Shown: positions 34,149-45,987, numbered from the stretch's first letter. The stretch is 64,000 bases of DNA from Panulirus ornatus (GCF_036320965.1 NC_092230.1:43752735-43816734), one strand, 5' to 3'. Notes: generated by a model from the letters alone, not told the origin. Translations and numbers: made by a program.

Positions 34149-34820
34149 TTAATCAGCCACCAGCACTGTATCATCAGCGAACAACAACTGACTCACTTCC
34201 CAAGCTCTCTCATCCCCAACAGACTTCATACTTGCCCCTCTTTCCAAAACTCTTGCATTTACCTCCCTAACAACCCCATCCATAAACAAATTAAACAACC
34301 ATGGAGACATTACACACCCCTGCCGCAAACCTACATTCACTGAGAACCAATCACTTTCCTCTCTTCCTACACGTACACATGCCTTACATCCTTGATAAAA
34401 ACTTTTCACTGCTTCTAACAACTTTCCTCCCACACCATATATTCTTAATACCTTCCACAGAGCATCTCTATCAACTCTATCATATGCCTTCTCCAGATCC
34501 ATAAATGCTACATACAAATCCATTTGCTTTTCTAAGTATTTCTCACATACATTCTTCAAAGCAAACACCTGATCCACACATCCTCTACCACTTCTGAAAC
34601 CACACTGCTCTTCCCCAATCTGATGCTCTGTACATGCCTTCACCCTCTCAATCAATACCCTCCCATATAATTTACCAGGAATACTCAACAAACTTATACC
34701 TCTGTAATTTGAGCACTCACTCTTATCCCCTTTGCCTTTGTACAATGGCACTATGCACGCATTCCGCCAATCCTCAGGCACCTCACCATGAGTCATACAT
34801 ACATTGAATAACCTTACCAC
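34149..34820 (-). pseudogene. LINE reverse transcriptase, N-terminal half
   Basis: A 223-codon frame from the thumb-proximal N-terminal block through motif A (FMDLEKAYD), B (QGCVMSPW) and C (LLFADDTVLVAD), ended by a point stop just after the catalytic box. The downstream frame continues in phase at 34,127. Confidence 0.88.
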
Positions 34821-35241
34821 CAGTCAACAATACAGTCACCCCCTTTTTTAATAAATTCCACTGCAATACCATCCAAACCTGCTGCCTTGCCGGCTTTCAT
34901 CTTCCGCAAAGCTTTCACTACCTCTTCTCTGTTTACCAAATCATTTTCCCTAACCCTCTCACTCTGCACACCACCTCGACCAAGACACCCTATATCTGCC
35001 ACTCTATCATCAAACACATTCAACAAACCTTCAAAATACTCACTCCATCTCCTTCTCACATCACCACTACTTGTTATCACCTCCCCATTTGCGCCCTTCA
35101 CTGAAGTTCCCATTTGCTCCCTTGTCTTACGCACTTTATTTACCTCCTTCCAGAACATCTTTTTATTCTCCCTAAAATTTAATGATACTCTCTCACCCCA
35201 ACTCTCATTTGCCCTTTTTTTCAATTATTTTTCAATTATAC

Positions 35242-36425
35242 ATCAGGTATAAAAGAACATTTTCTCAGGATTAACTTTCTTCTGCAACTAAAACTTAGTC
35301 AAAACATTATGGATTACATTCTGCTTCTGATGCAACAACTACCATGTCATTCTCTATAATCATTTGTGATGGTGTCAGAGACAATCACAAATTTACATAT
35401 GATAAGTTATTTCCTATCATTTAAGTATGCCTTAACTACTAAAAACACAATACATTTGTACAGGTAAGTTCTTTGAAAAACTTTGATTAATATGAGTGTC
35501 TACATGTATGAGTGGGTCAAGAAAACAATGACTCGACTTATCAGGGGGTATCTGATTTTAACATATGGGATCAAAGGGAAGGAGGGGGGTCCAAAATGCC
35601 CTAAAAAATTTACAATGGGGCTTCCGAATTACTCCCAAGGCCATTCTTGACCTTACATTTATCTTACACTAGCTTCATGAGCTGTACTCTACCCCTACAG
35701 CTCAGTCTACAGCCAACCCTTCCTGGTGTAATATGCTGTGTGATGCTGTAGTTTTCCATGTGTTACATGCTGTGTAGCTCGGCTGATCTTGTATACTTAG
35801 CAAGAAAATGTGCACTTCCACCATAAAAGAGTCCAGGGGGTCTTCCCAAAGCACCAACAGATGTGGGTCTATGATATATATGTTGTTATCTTTAATGCTT
35901 CCCCACATCATCACAACTCTTCGCTGGATTTGACTGGTGCAATATACGTCATCTTCAATGGATTTAACTTGCACACTTCACATCTGTCATTCATGCAAGG
36001 AATTCACATACAATCTCAACCAAATGAGGAAGCCGAGAAAGTCAGTCACACTGACTATCAAACATATTGTAATACAATGGCACTAACATTTACAGCGTAT
36101 CAGGTTTGTCAGCAACCTCTGAACTGTGATAAGTACCCTATCTGAAAGTCAAGAATTCTATCAACATGACTCTCAATTTTATCTCTCCTGGCATCAACAG
36201 TAACAGCTACTGCTGTCCTCGACAGGCCTCTCATCGTCAATAAAGTGCACATAAAAATTCCACATTTCTTGTAAATCTGAAGAGCGAAGGGGATAAAGAT
36301 ATCATCTCCAAATCCATAAAAATAAAACTCTTTTAACACACGGTGGCACAGAGCCAGCCTAATTATGAAGCCTCATGATCAACTCCGACAATAGATACAG
36401 CCAAGTGATTATAACCTGAGCAGCA
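35242..36425. other. Intron 1, middle part: nothing recognised
   Basis: Non-coding. Open frames 35,702-35,974 (-) and 35,810-36,145 (+) overlap each other and show no family motif. A G-run (GGAGGGGGG) lies at about 35,581. Confidence 0.45.
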
Positions 36426-36429
36426 TTAA

Positions 36430-39010
36430 GCAGTGCACCTGCAGGCTTGCTGCCAATCACTGGTACCAGTCTTGTTATCACGCCCTCTTGCCATTCTTGT
36501 TATCACTCTCACTGTTGTCACTCTAACTGCTGCCAGTCCTGTTAACACTCTCACTGCTATCATCACTGTCACTACTCCTGTTCAACACTCTCGCTGCAAT
36601 TGCATCTGTTTCTGCAATCACTGCTGCCACTCCTATTGGTGCTGCCATTGCTGTCACCCGTCAGCAATGTCACTGCTGTCACTCCTATTAGCACCGTCAC
36701 TCCTATTAGCACTGTCACTGCTGCCATTCCTGTTAGCACTCTCACTGCTGTCACTCCTATTAGTACTGTCACTGCTGTCACTCCTGTTAGCACTGCTGCT
36801 GCTACGGTAATAATTTTCATTGCTAGCAGGCCTACCATCACTTTCACTGCTGCTAGTCCCGTTATCAATCTCACTGCTGCCAGTCCAGTTATCACTCACT
36901 GCTGCCAGTTCTGTTATCAACCACTGTTGCCAATCCTATTATCACTCATTGCTGCCAGTTCTGTTTTCACTCACTGCTGCCAGTCCTGTTATCACTGTGC
37001 TGCCAGTCCTGTTATCACTCAATGATGCCAGTCCTGTTATCACTCATTGTTGCCAGTCCTGTTATCACTCACTGCTGCCAGTCCTGTTATCACTCACTGT
37101 TGCCAGTCCTGTTATCACTCATTGCTGCCAATCCTGTTATCACTCACTGTTGCCAGTCCTATTATCACTCACTGCTGTCAGTCCAGTTATCATTCACTGT
37201 TGCCAGTCCTATTATCACTCACTGCTGCCAGTCCTGTTATCACTCACTGTTGCCAGTCCTATTATCACTCAATGCTGCCAGTCCTGTTATCACTCACTGT
37301 TGCCAGTCCTATTATCACTCACTGCTGCCAGTCCTGTTATCATTCACTGTTGCCAGTCCTATTATCACTCACTGCTGCCAGTCCTGTTATCATTCTCAGT
37401 GCTGCCAGTTCTGTTGTCACTCATTACTGCCAGTCCTGTTATCACTCACTGCTATCAATCGTGTTCTAACTGTGCTACCAGTCCTGTTATCACTCACTGC
37501 TATCAATCGTGTTAACACTGTGCTACCAGTCCTGTTATCACTCACTGCTATCAATCGTGTTATCACTGTGCTACCAGTCCTGTTATCACTCACTGCTATC
37601 AATCGTGTTATCACTGTGCTACCAGTCCTGTTATCACTCACTGTTGCCAATCCTATTATCACTCACTGCTGCCAGTCCTGTTATCACTCTGTGCTACCAG
37701 TCCTGTTATCACTCACTGTTGCCAGTCCTGTCATCACTCACAGTTGCCAATCCTGTTATCACTCACTGCTGCCAGTCCTATTATCATTTACTTGCTGCCA
37801 GTCATGTTATCACTCACTGCTGCCAGTCCTGTTATCACTCACTGCTATCAAACGTGTTATCACTGTGCTACCAGTCCTATTATCACTGTATTGTCAGTCC
37901 TGTTTTCACTCACTGCTGCCAGTCGTTATCTTTCAAACTAACAACCAATCCTGTTATCACTCTGCTCCCACACCTGTTATCGTTCACTGCTGCCAATCTT
38001 GTTATCACTCAATATTGCCAGTCCTGTTGTCACTCACTGTTGCCAAACCTGTTATCACTCACTGTTGCCAAACCTGTTATCACTCACTGTTGCCAAACCT
38101 GTTATCACTCACTGCTGCAAAACCTGTTATCACTCACTGCTGCCAATTGTTACCAGTCACTGCTGCCAATTGTTACCAGCCACTGCTGCCAATCCTAATA
38201 TTCCTCACTACTACTGCCAGTTATCATTCACTGCTGCCAGTCCGGGTTAAACACTCACTGTTGCCAATCCTAATATCGCAATTACCAGTCGTAATAACAC
38301 TCACTGTTGCCACAAGTTACCGCCCACAGCTGCCACTTGCTATCAATCACTGTTGCCTGTCCTAAAATCTCTTACCGCTGCCAGTTCTGCTATCATTCAC
38401 TGTTACCGGTCCTGATATCACTCACTGCTGGCAGTCAAGTACAATCACTGTTGCCAGGCCTAATATCACTCTACGGGCCGTCTCGTTACACTCACTGCTG
38501 ACAGTCCTGTTAATCACTGTCACTGCTGACAGTCCTGTTACTCTCACTGCTGACACTCGTTAGACTGTCACTGCTGACAGTCCTGTTAATCACTGTCACT
38601 GCTGACAGTCCTGTTAATCACTGTCACTGCTGACAGTCCTGTTAATCACTGTCACTGCCGACAGTCCTGTTAATCACTCTCACTGCTCACAGTCCTGTTA
38701 CACTCACTGCTGACAGTCCTGTTAATCACTGTCACTGCTGAAAGTCCTGTTAATCACTCACTGCTGAGTCCTGTTAATCACTGTCACTGTTGATAGTCCT
38801 GTTAATGACTCTCACTGCTGACAGTCCTGTTAATCACTCTCACTGCTGACAGTCCTGTTAATCACTCTCACTGCTGAGTCTCGTTACACTCTCACTGCTG
38901 ACAGTCCTGTTACTCACTCTCACTGCTGACAGTCCTGTTAATCACTCTCACTGGTGAGTCTCGTTACACTCTCACTGCTGACACTCGTTTCACTGCTGAC
39001 ACTCCTGTTA
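36430..39010 (+). repeat. 25-bp minisatellite in intron 1, with a 27-28 bp variant at its right end
   Basis: The core CACTGCTGCCAGTCCTGTTA followed by TCACT recurs for about 2.6 kb. The left third is diverged (CACTGCTGTCACTCCT variants). The middle is regular, 25 bp. From about 38,480 the unit becomes CACTGCTGACAGTCCTGTTA plus ATCACTCT. A 25-base unit keeps all frames open in threes, so long open frames such as 37,022-38,365 arise without being genes. Confidence 0.95.
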
Positions 39011-39649
39011 TCATATCTCCACACACAAAGATAACAAGTCCATTCCTAACCTTGACTGGCTCAGCTTTCCAAACCACAAGGGGGGAGGGAGATGACACTA
39101 TCGCATCCCAAACTGACACTTAATCACGTTTCTCCTTTACTACCATACAATTCTCTGATATAAATAGAGTGACGTGGAAATAATAATAATAATAACAATA
39201 ATAACAACAAACTCGGGAGATAGGTTCTTCACCCCCCATGTCTCTAAGGGCGACTGAAAACACCTGCGCTGCCATGGGTGATCAATATCACCGACATGAA
39301 GATGACACACACACACACACAGAGACTCTCTCCTTTTTCCCTTCACTACACTAGACACTAAGGAAGCGCCGGGGGTTTAATCCATAACACCCTCGAAACA
39401 ATGAGCACCTAAATATTTTTTTTCTTTTTGCCACAAGAGCAATGGCTGGCTGGCTGGCTGGAAAAGCATTCTCCCACATTTGTGAGGGGAGTCGTCCAAG
39501 CACAAGAGCTTAGATGGAGCAAGGACGTCACCATTATGGTGAGCCAACGCCTTATTATTCTCCATCCCTAGTGGTTGCAATTTACGATGAGGGGGAGGCG
39601 AGGGAGAGAGAGAGAGAAAGAGAGCTCAAAGTCAGGGTCTCGATGTGAC

Positions 39650-39830
39650 GTACTCACCCTCCCGAGTCTAGTCAGCAACTGTCCCCCACGCACGCGCCGC
39701 AGGGGCTAAACAAACCCCCACACGCTCCTCGGATTGGCCCGAGCCCAGACACTCCCCCTGAACGTGGCGCTCTCATTGGCTGACAGCTCATTGCATCACC
39801 AGCTGGCATAGCTCCCTCGCAAGAATCAAC
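39650..39830 (-). promoter_or_regulatory. GPCPD1: Inferred CpG-rich promoter of the GPCPD1-like gene
   Basis: The stretch is richer in GC and CpG than all flanking intron sequence (CACGCACGCGCCGC at 39,688-39,701). It holds two CCAAT boxes in minus orientation (ATTGG at 39,733-39,737 and 39,775-39,779) upstream of the inferred first exon. No TATA box is seen. Divergent transcription to the right is possible, but nothing supports a gene there. Confidence 0.5.
39658..39710 (-). other. GPCPD1: Inferred non-coding first exon of the GPCPD1-like gene
   Basis: On the minus strand a GC-rich segment (GCGCGTGCGTGGGGGACAGT) leads into a strong donor GGGAGG|GTGAGTACG at 39,658/39,657. A coding exon with an acceptor one base before its ATG needs such a leader exon. 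The transcription start is not defined; 39,710 is only a guess. Confidence 0.55.
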
Positions 39831-39839
39831 CTTGGATGC

Positions 39840-40319
39840 GTATGATTTTTTATCTCACGTAAATACCGTACTTGAGAGATACTGTTACTATTTGTACAAT
39901 TTCTACTAAATGTTGGGCTCTGTTAGTGACGTAAATGCTATCTTAGAGGGGGGGAGAATTCTCAAGATGTGTGTGACTGAATCCAACTCAACTCGCACGT
40001 TACATTTTGCAATTGTAATCAACAGAACTATTATATTCTTATCATCTGCTGTGTCGAGACCCAGATGTTAAGCAAGAGTGAGAGGAGTTTTGATAAGGTG
40101 TATTTCTAAAGACATCAGAGATAAATGGTAAGATTTGTGTGGGGGAGTCGTCCAAGCCAGAAACCCGAGGGAGGTAGAAGACTGAATTAGATTGCAGAAA
40201 TTAACACAAAATTATTCGATCAGAGTCGGAGATTGTAGCAAAAAAATTATCTAGATTCTAACTAAACTTTTCATCTAAGCGGGGTGAAACCCCTTTCACG
40301 TAGCTCGGGTTGTGAGCTT
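39840..40319. other. Upstream flank: nothing recognised
   Basis: Non-coding sequence between the inferred promoter and the CR1-like remnant. TCGTCCAAGC occurs both at 40,147 and at 39,490. Confidence 0.4.
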
Positions 40320-41150
40320 TAGCTAAATATGCTTGATATTGCATTAATACAATTAGCTGCTAGACCTACGCGCGACGAGATTGTATTACATTTAGTTCTA
40401 AATACATATGAGAATCTCGCTAAGAATGTTGAAATCCGAGAAATAATTGGTACAAATGATCTCTGTCGAATTACTTTTAAGTTAACATCTACCATTTCTG
40501 TAATGCTGGTCAACATAAAAGAGTCGCTGAAAGAAAAAAAGAAATGACCAAATTTTAGACTTGAAAATGTTGAAGATAGCATTGTTGTTGACATGCACAC
40601 TTGGTTAGATACCATAAATGAAAGCGCTATGGACGTTGCTTAGGGTAAGTTTCAGTAAGACGTTCAAAGCAGTAGTGGGAACATTTGTGCCAACGCGTAA
40701 TAGACGAATCTTTTTCCAATGCGAGGCCAAAATGGTGGAACGATGATATAAAGAAGTGTTCTGTTGTCTAAGAAAACTGTACATAAGAAGCTCACAGAGA
40801 CCAATAAACAGCTTGATCAAAAAACTGCGTAGAGAAACTGATGTATACGTTAAGGGCTGCCAGTTTGAAGTGTATATTGCTGAAAATATCAAAAGGAATA
40901 TCAAAAGGGAATTTTATGGTTGTGTTAGAAGCAAGAGTCATTAGTACCCAATTAGCTAGGCCATCATTAACTGAAAATAGTGATTTAGTTCACGACAAAG
41001 AAGACATAGCAAAGATTTCAAATCATTTTTTTTTTTTTCGCATCTATATTTACAATCGAAGATACAGCGCAGGTCCAGAGTCCAAGTTTAATTATAAGAG
41101 AGGAAAACAATTTGTGATAGCTACAGGAACACGAGAGAAGCGAATAAAAT
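40320..41150 (+). mobile_element. Decayed CR1-like LINE (endonuclease end to start of RT)
   Basis: In order on the plus strand: PTRDEIVLHLVLNTYENLAK and NVEIREIIGTNDLCRITFKL (end of an endonuclease domain, SDH box decayed to NDL), PNFRLENVEDS, then WWNDDIKKCSV-like text at 40,735-40,760. AENIKRNIKREFYGCVRSKS and ENSDLVHDKEDIAKISNHFF close the block. This linker before the RT is typical of CR1-type LINEs. Several stops and shifts break it. Confidence 0.82.
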
Positions 41151-41448
41151 GACATAGTTAAACACTTGAATACTCTCTTATTCAATAAGAGGAATGGAAG
41201 CTTGCTAATGCAATACCCATTTTCCAGAACAGCAATAAATCACAGACATTGTCCAGTTAGCTTTGTGTCTGTTGGTGTTCATCTTATGGAATTGCGTCTG
41301 TTGGTGTTTAGCCAATGGAAACCATCGTTTGGGTTAAGATTGTAAAACCATTTAGAGGACCACCACATGATAAAAGACTCTCCTGAACATGGTTTTTGAT
41401 GGATCTCTCATGGCTGACAGATCTACTTGGTTTCTATAATGAGATAAT

Positions 41449-41514
<66 letters not shown>
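41449..41514. repeat. (TA)n microsatellite inside the CR1-like remnant
   Basis: Pure TA run of about 66 bases. Confidence 0.97.
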
Positions 41515-41518
<4 letters not shown>

Positions 41519-41800
41519 AAAGTAAAGCAGTTAATGTTAGGCATCTGGATTTTTCAAACCCCATTCGATGCATTCCACGTCAGAGATGGTCCATTACAGT
41601 CAAACCACAAGGTATAGAGAGGGTTGTACTTTGGTAGTTAGGAAATTGGTTAACTGGCCCTAAACAGCCAGCCTCAGAATGATTAGACGTAACAAGTGGT
41701 GTGCCACAAGGATCAGTCTTGGGACCAATTCTCTTTCTCATGTGAATCAATGATATGGATAATAGGCTGCACTGTTAGGAAGCTGGTCAAGGTTTGAAGG
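41515..41800 (+). mobile_element. CR1-like LINE, RT motif B region
   Basis: VTSGVPQGSVLGPILFLM is encoded at about 41,690-41,744, followed by a stop and INDMDN. This is RT motif B and the LFLIYINDM block. With 40,320-41,150 it makes one decayed element whose central RT part was replaced or expanded by the (TA)n. Confidence 0.85.
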
Positions 41801-42300
41801 TTTGAGGGAAAGATCTTAATATTCTGGTGAAAAAAGCTCAAAACAGAACTGGTATGCAGGACTACAATGTCTCTGAGAGAATTTAGCAGCTTTTTTTTTT
41901 CCCCACCCTGTTATTCTAGATGTTATATTGAGATTACTAATTTTGGTCAAATTCTCATAAAACTTGAGCTCAAAACTGAGCCCATATCTGAATGAAAATG
42001 GACGTATGATATGGGATACCATGAAACGGCCTCATGTCTATAATCATGGGAGTTTTGTCCCGTGAAACAAATAAATACCGTATGCTTTTGCAGACAAAGA
42101 AAAAAATGTCTATCACAAACACATGTCAGTGAGTTTGGAAGATGGTGAAACGGGGACATGTTTCTTTCATTCGTCACTAATCTAAACCACTGAAACAGTT
42201 GATACATTATTTTTCTTTCTCTTTTCGAGGGACTAAACGTGAAATAGTTGATATAAGAACGTAAATCATTATGTTTCGTCATTTTCTCTGTCTATTGTAT
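41801..42300. other. Unassigned sequence
   Basis: Minus-strand open frames (41,816-42,022 and 41,947-42,282) show no family motifs. The stretch may include more of the CR1-like element. Confidence 0.4.
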
Positions 42301-42500
42301 ACCTTAAAATATGTCCGATGGCGCGCGCCCCCCTCCCTGTCCACCTCCTAACTCCTCCTTGAGCACCGCCCCTTCCTTACGTCAATTACATAAGACTCAA
42401 AGCAATATTTCATTCCTCCCAAACCACAAAGACGTTTCTTAGAGTCTTCGCTCGTCTCGTGGCTATAAATACCAGGCACAGACACCTGAAAATGGTGGTG
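42300..42500 (+). promoter_or_regulatory. Candidate promoter with TATA box (low certainty)
   Basis: GATGGCGCGCGCCCC at about 42,318, CACCGCCCCTTCC near 42,364 and CTATAAATA at 42,461-42,469 form a promoter-like layout. An ATG follows at 42,492-42,494, but its frame runs only 16 codons (MVVESHEFWPPFNATD), so any gene would have to be spliced. No downstream exon was recognised. Confidence 0.3.
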
Positions 42501-42540
42501 GAGAGTCACGAGTTTTGGCCGCCATTCAATGCCACGGACT

Positions 42541-42690
42541 GAGAGGAAGGAAGTTACGTCCCCCACCACCTAGACTAGGCTAGGCTAGCTAGGTTAGGGT
42601 AGGCTAGGCTAGGCTGAGAGGAAGGAAGTTACGTCCCCCACCATCACCACCTACGCTAGGCTAGGCTAGGCTAGGCTAGGCTTTCCCTTG
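42541..42690. repeat. 75-bp direct duplication with (TAGGC)n pentamer arrays
   Basis: GAGAGGAAGGAAGTTACGTC plus CCCCACCA occurs at 42,541 and 42,616. Each copy is followed by a run of TAGGC pentamers, the first containing GGTTAGGGTAGG. Confidence 0.9.
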
Positions 42691-42721
42691 CTTCTAGTTT
42701 AGGGTACACCAACCACCTCTC

Positions 42722-42723
<2 letters not shown>

Positions 42724-42761
<38 letters not shown>
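42724..42761. repeat. (TC)n microsatellite
   Basis: Pure TC run of about 38 bases. Confidence 0.95.
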
Positions 42762-42764
<3 letters not shown>

Positions 42765-43388
42765 CCAAACTACATAATGACCCCCTACCATCACGCTACG
42801 ATGTTATAAAACCGACTGCACAAGCGTGAGGATTGAGGTCACGCTATTGTGGGTGTGTGTGTGTGTGGGGGGGGGGGAAGCTTGTGGGGGTGTGTGTGTG
42901 GGGTGTGGGAAGCGACGACGGCCTTAGAGGCCCCTGTGATGTAATATCCTGAGAGAAGCAGGACATGGCTGTCCTGGGCCAGAGAGGAAGGATTCGTCGA
43001 GGGGCACAGAAGAGAGAGGGAGGGGTGGAGTGTAACCCACAGCTTTGACTTCATCTATGCTATGCCACACTTCTCTGTGGTGTACAGCCCTGCCCCCCCT
43101 CGCTAACTACTGCCTTTCTATGTCATTTTCCCTATACTACGTCTATTTCTTTGCGCAAGAGTGAAGAAGAAGAAGGGTCACTGGTTCATCTTTAAGCATT
43201 ATGGTGTGGCAGGCTATGGCCTGAAGTAGTTCAAGGTTGCACAGTACGCAAGAGGACGTCGTTGTCTTTGTCCCTAACGAGCACCAACTGCCTCCAATGG
43301 TCGGTCATTAGCTCAATGAGAAGTACCAATCAGGCACCAGGGCGGTGTGTGTCTGCGTGTGCGTGCGCGCCGGTGTGAAAGCACAGAG

Positions 43389-43390
<2 letters not shown>
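42762..43390. other. GC-richer unassigned stretch with GT-rich tract
   Basis: A (GT)n/G10/GT tract covers 42,848-42,910. No coding or RNA feature is supported. The minus frame 42,839-43,054 is low complexity. Confidence 0.4.

Positions 43391-43474
<84 letters not shown>
43391..43474. repeat. (TA)n microsatellite
   Basis: Pure TA run of about 84 bases, ending directly at a short dispersed element. Confidence 0.97.
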
Positions 43475-43476
<2 letters not shown>

Positions 43477-43640
43477 CTATAAGTCCACGGGGAAAATGAA
43501 ACACGAAAAGTTCCCAAGTGCACTTTCGTGTCATAATCACATCATCAGGGGAGACAACAAGAGAGAAATATAACAGTCAGTTGATATACATCGAAGAGAC
43601 GAAGCTAGGACGCCATTTGGTCAACATGTGATTCAATCAC
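43475..43640 (-). mobile_element. Short dispersed element with hammerhead-like motif, copy 1
   Basis: About 165 bases, bounded by (TA)n on the left and (CA)n on the right. It is the inverted, near-identical counterpart of 62,305-62,471. On the minus strand it contains CTGATGA (43,548-43,542), a GTG/CAC hairpin and CGAAA (43,528-43,524), then GTGCACTTGGGAAC. No open frame. The class is unknown. Confidence 0.85.
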
Positions 43641-44216
<576 letters not shown>

Positions 44217-44293
<77 letters not shown>

Positions 44294-44295
44294 CC
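44217..44295. repeat. (TA)n microsatellite
   Basis: TA run with one GTA interruption near 44,283. Confidence 0.96.
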
Positions 44296-44754
44296 CAAGG
44301 CACACTAGAACATGATGTTCAGAGCTGCACATAATATATGTATCTTTAAAGTTGCTATTCCCTTTTTATTTACTTTTACTCGCTAAAAAATATTTTTTAC
44401 GATGAGTAGTTAGTTAGGGACTGCATGAGAGGTAAGGATCTTTCGAGAGACTTTTAGAGAAACTTGTTTCATCACTTGAAAAATGAACTTTAATTTCAGT
44501 CCATTGGAACCATGTAAATGCAGTATCATTCTGCATTAAACAGATTTCATCTCATGATGTGAACTGAAACTGGTGGCTTACAGTCAGTCCCTCTTGGATC
44601 TGTAACACCTGTAACTTTGATATTGAAAGAAACAGGTCAGAACTACTGTTTATGTAGCATTTTTTTCAACAGGATCAATTATTTGTGCAGTTTTCCCCAA
44701 TTTATATTATTATTATTATGGGATGACAGTTTGCTCTTGTAAAATTTAATAGAA
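44296..44754. other. Unassigned AT-rich sequence
   Basis: No gene or repeat recognised; (TTA)5-like run near 44,705-44,720. Confidence 0.45.
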
Positions 44755-44985
<231 letters not shown>

Positions 44986-45001
44986 ATTAAGGGACAGGAA
45001 G

Positions 45002-45002
<1 letters not shown>

Positions 45003-45067
<65 letters not shown>

Positions 45068-45154
45068 AGGAGTTGTGGGAGGAGGAGGAGGAGGAGGAGG
45101 AGGAGGAGGAGGAGGAGGAAGAGGAGGAGGAGGAGGAGGAAGAGGAGGAGGAAG
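45003..45154. repeat. (TC)30 and (GGA)n microsatellites
   Basis: TC repeat at 45,003-45,062, then, after a short spacer (CCAAGGAGTTGTGGGA), GGA triplets with two AGA interruptions up to 45,154. The minus frame over the triplets gives a poly-serine run and is not a gene. Confidence 0.97.
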
Positions 45155-45628
45155 TGGGTAACGAGAGGGCGCTGCTGCAGTGGGTAACGAGAGGGCGCTG
45201 CTGCAGTGGGTAACGAGAGGGCGCTGCTGCAGTGGGTAACGAGAGGGCGTTGCTGCAGTGGGTAACGAGAGGGCGTTGCTGCAGTGGGTAACGAGAGGGC
45301 GTTGCTGCAGTGGGTAACGAGAGGGCGCTGCTGCAGTGGGTAACGAGAGGGCGCTTTGCAGTGGGTAACGAGAGGGCGCTGTGCAGTGGGTAACGAGAGG
45401 GCGCTGCTGCAGTGGGTAGCGAGAGGGCGCTTCTGCAGTGGGTAGCGAGAGGGCGCTGCTGCAGTGGGTAACGAGAGGGCGCTTCTGCAGTGGGTAACGA
45501 GAGGGCGCCGTTGCAGTGGGTAACGAGAGGGCGCTGCTGCAGTGGGTAACGAGAGGGCGCTGCTACAGTGGGTAACGAGAGGGCGCTTCTGCAGTGGGTA
45601 ACGAGAGGGCGCTTCTGCAGTGGGTCCG
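45155..45628. repeat. 26-bp minisatellite, 18 units
   Basis: Eighteen copies of GTGGGTAACGAGAGGGCG plus CTGCTGCA. Variants are GTTGCTGCA, CTTCTGCA, CCGTTGCA and two units shortened by one or two bases (CTTTGCA, CTGTGCA). Two units have GGTAGC instead of GGTAAC. The array follows directly on the (GGA)n tract. Confidence 0.97.
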
Positions 45629-45784
45629 TCAGGAGGCTCAGTTCATGTCTTATATGGCTCACCGACACGTGACCTGCTGGTTTTACAGCTCATAAATTTG
45701 GAATCTATTAATCTCAAATATATCATTTAATGGCAGTTTACTCCACCGCACACCTGTGTGTGTGTGTGTGTGTGATTCTTAATC

Positions 45785-45845
45785 GCCCCTCGTGATGTGA
45801 TTATTACACGATAGTGCACCTGGGAACTTATCGTGTTTCATTGAG
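45785..45845 (+). repeat. Fragment of the short dispersed element (hammerhead-like family), diverged
   Basis: GTGATGTGATTATTACACGA, then TAGTGCACCTGGGAAC and TTATCGTGTTTCATT match 62,399-62,448. CTGATGA is lost and GAAA has become GATA, with a matching change in the partner strand (TTTC to TATC). Confidence 0.8.
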
Positions 45846-45903
45846 AATGGGAGTGGGGGGGAGGGGAGGGGAGGGATGTGCTCTTTGTCCTCTCTCCCCT
45901 GGG

Positions 45904-45905
<2 letters not shown>

Positions 45906-45972
<67 letters not shown>
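45906..45972. repeat. (TA)n microsatellite followed by a T-rich run
   Basis: TA run, then poly-T with C interruptions to about 46,000. Confidence 0.96.

Positions 45973-45987
<15 letters not shown>

Larger units (their letters stand above)
33213..35231 (-). mobile_element. RTE-like LINE, young 5'-truncated copy with target-site duplication
   Basis: A 10-bp duplication TCAATTATAC flanks the copy (33,203-33,212 and 35,232-35,241). The sequence is almost identical to 18,843-20,820, but it starts within the linker before the RT. It keeps MDLEKAYD and the stretch missing from the other copy (YKGKGDKSECSNYRGISLLS). It is inactivated by a nonsense change at about 34,149 (TCA to TAA in the ADSCE stretch after the FADD box) and a one-base loss near 34,820. 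The 3' end is AT-rich instead of a pure poly-A. Confidence 0.92.

Noticed and set aside
35702..36145. Possible small genes on either strand in intron 1
   Set aside because: The two frames overlap on opposite strands and show no domain, splice sites or conserved motifs.
36820..38365. Long plus-strand open frames rich in CYHSLLPVLLSL
   Set aside because: They are translations of the 25-bp intronic minisatellite and continue in more than one frame.
42575..42690. Telomeric repeat array
   Set aside because: The pentamer is TAGGC, not the arthropod TTAGG, and it is short and embedded in a local duplication.
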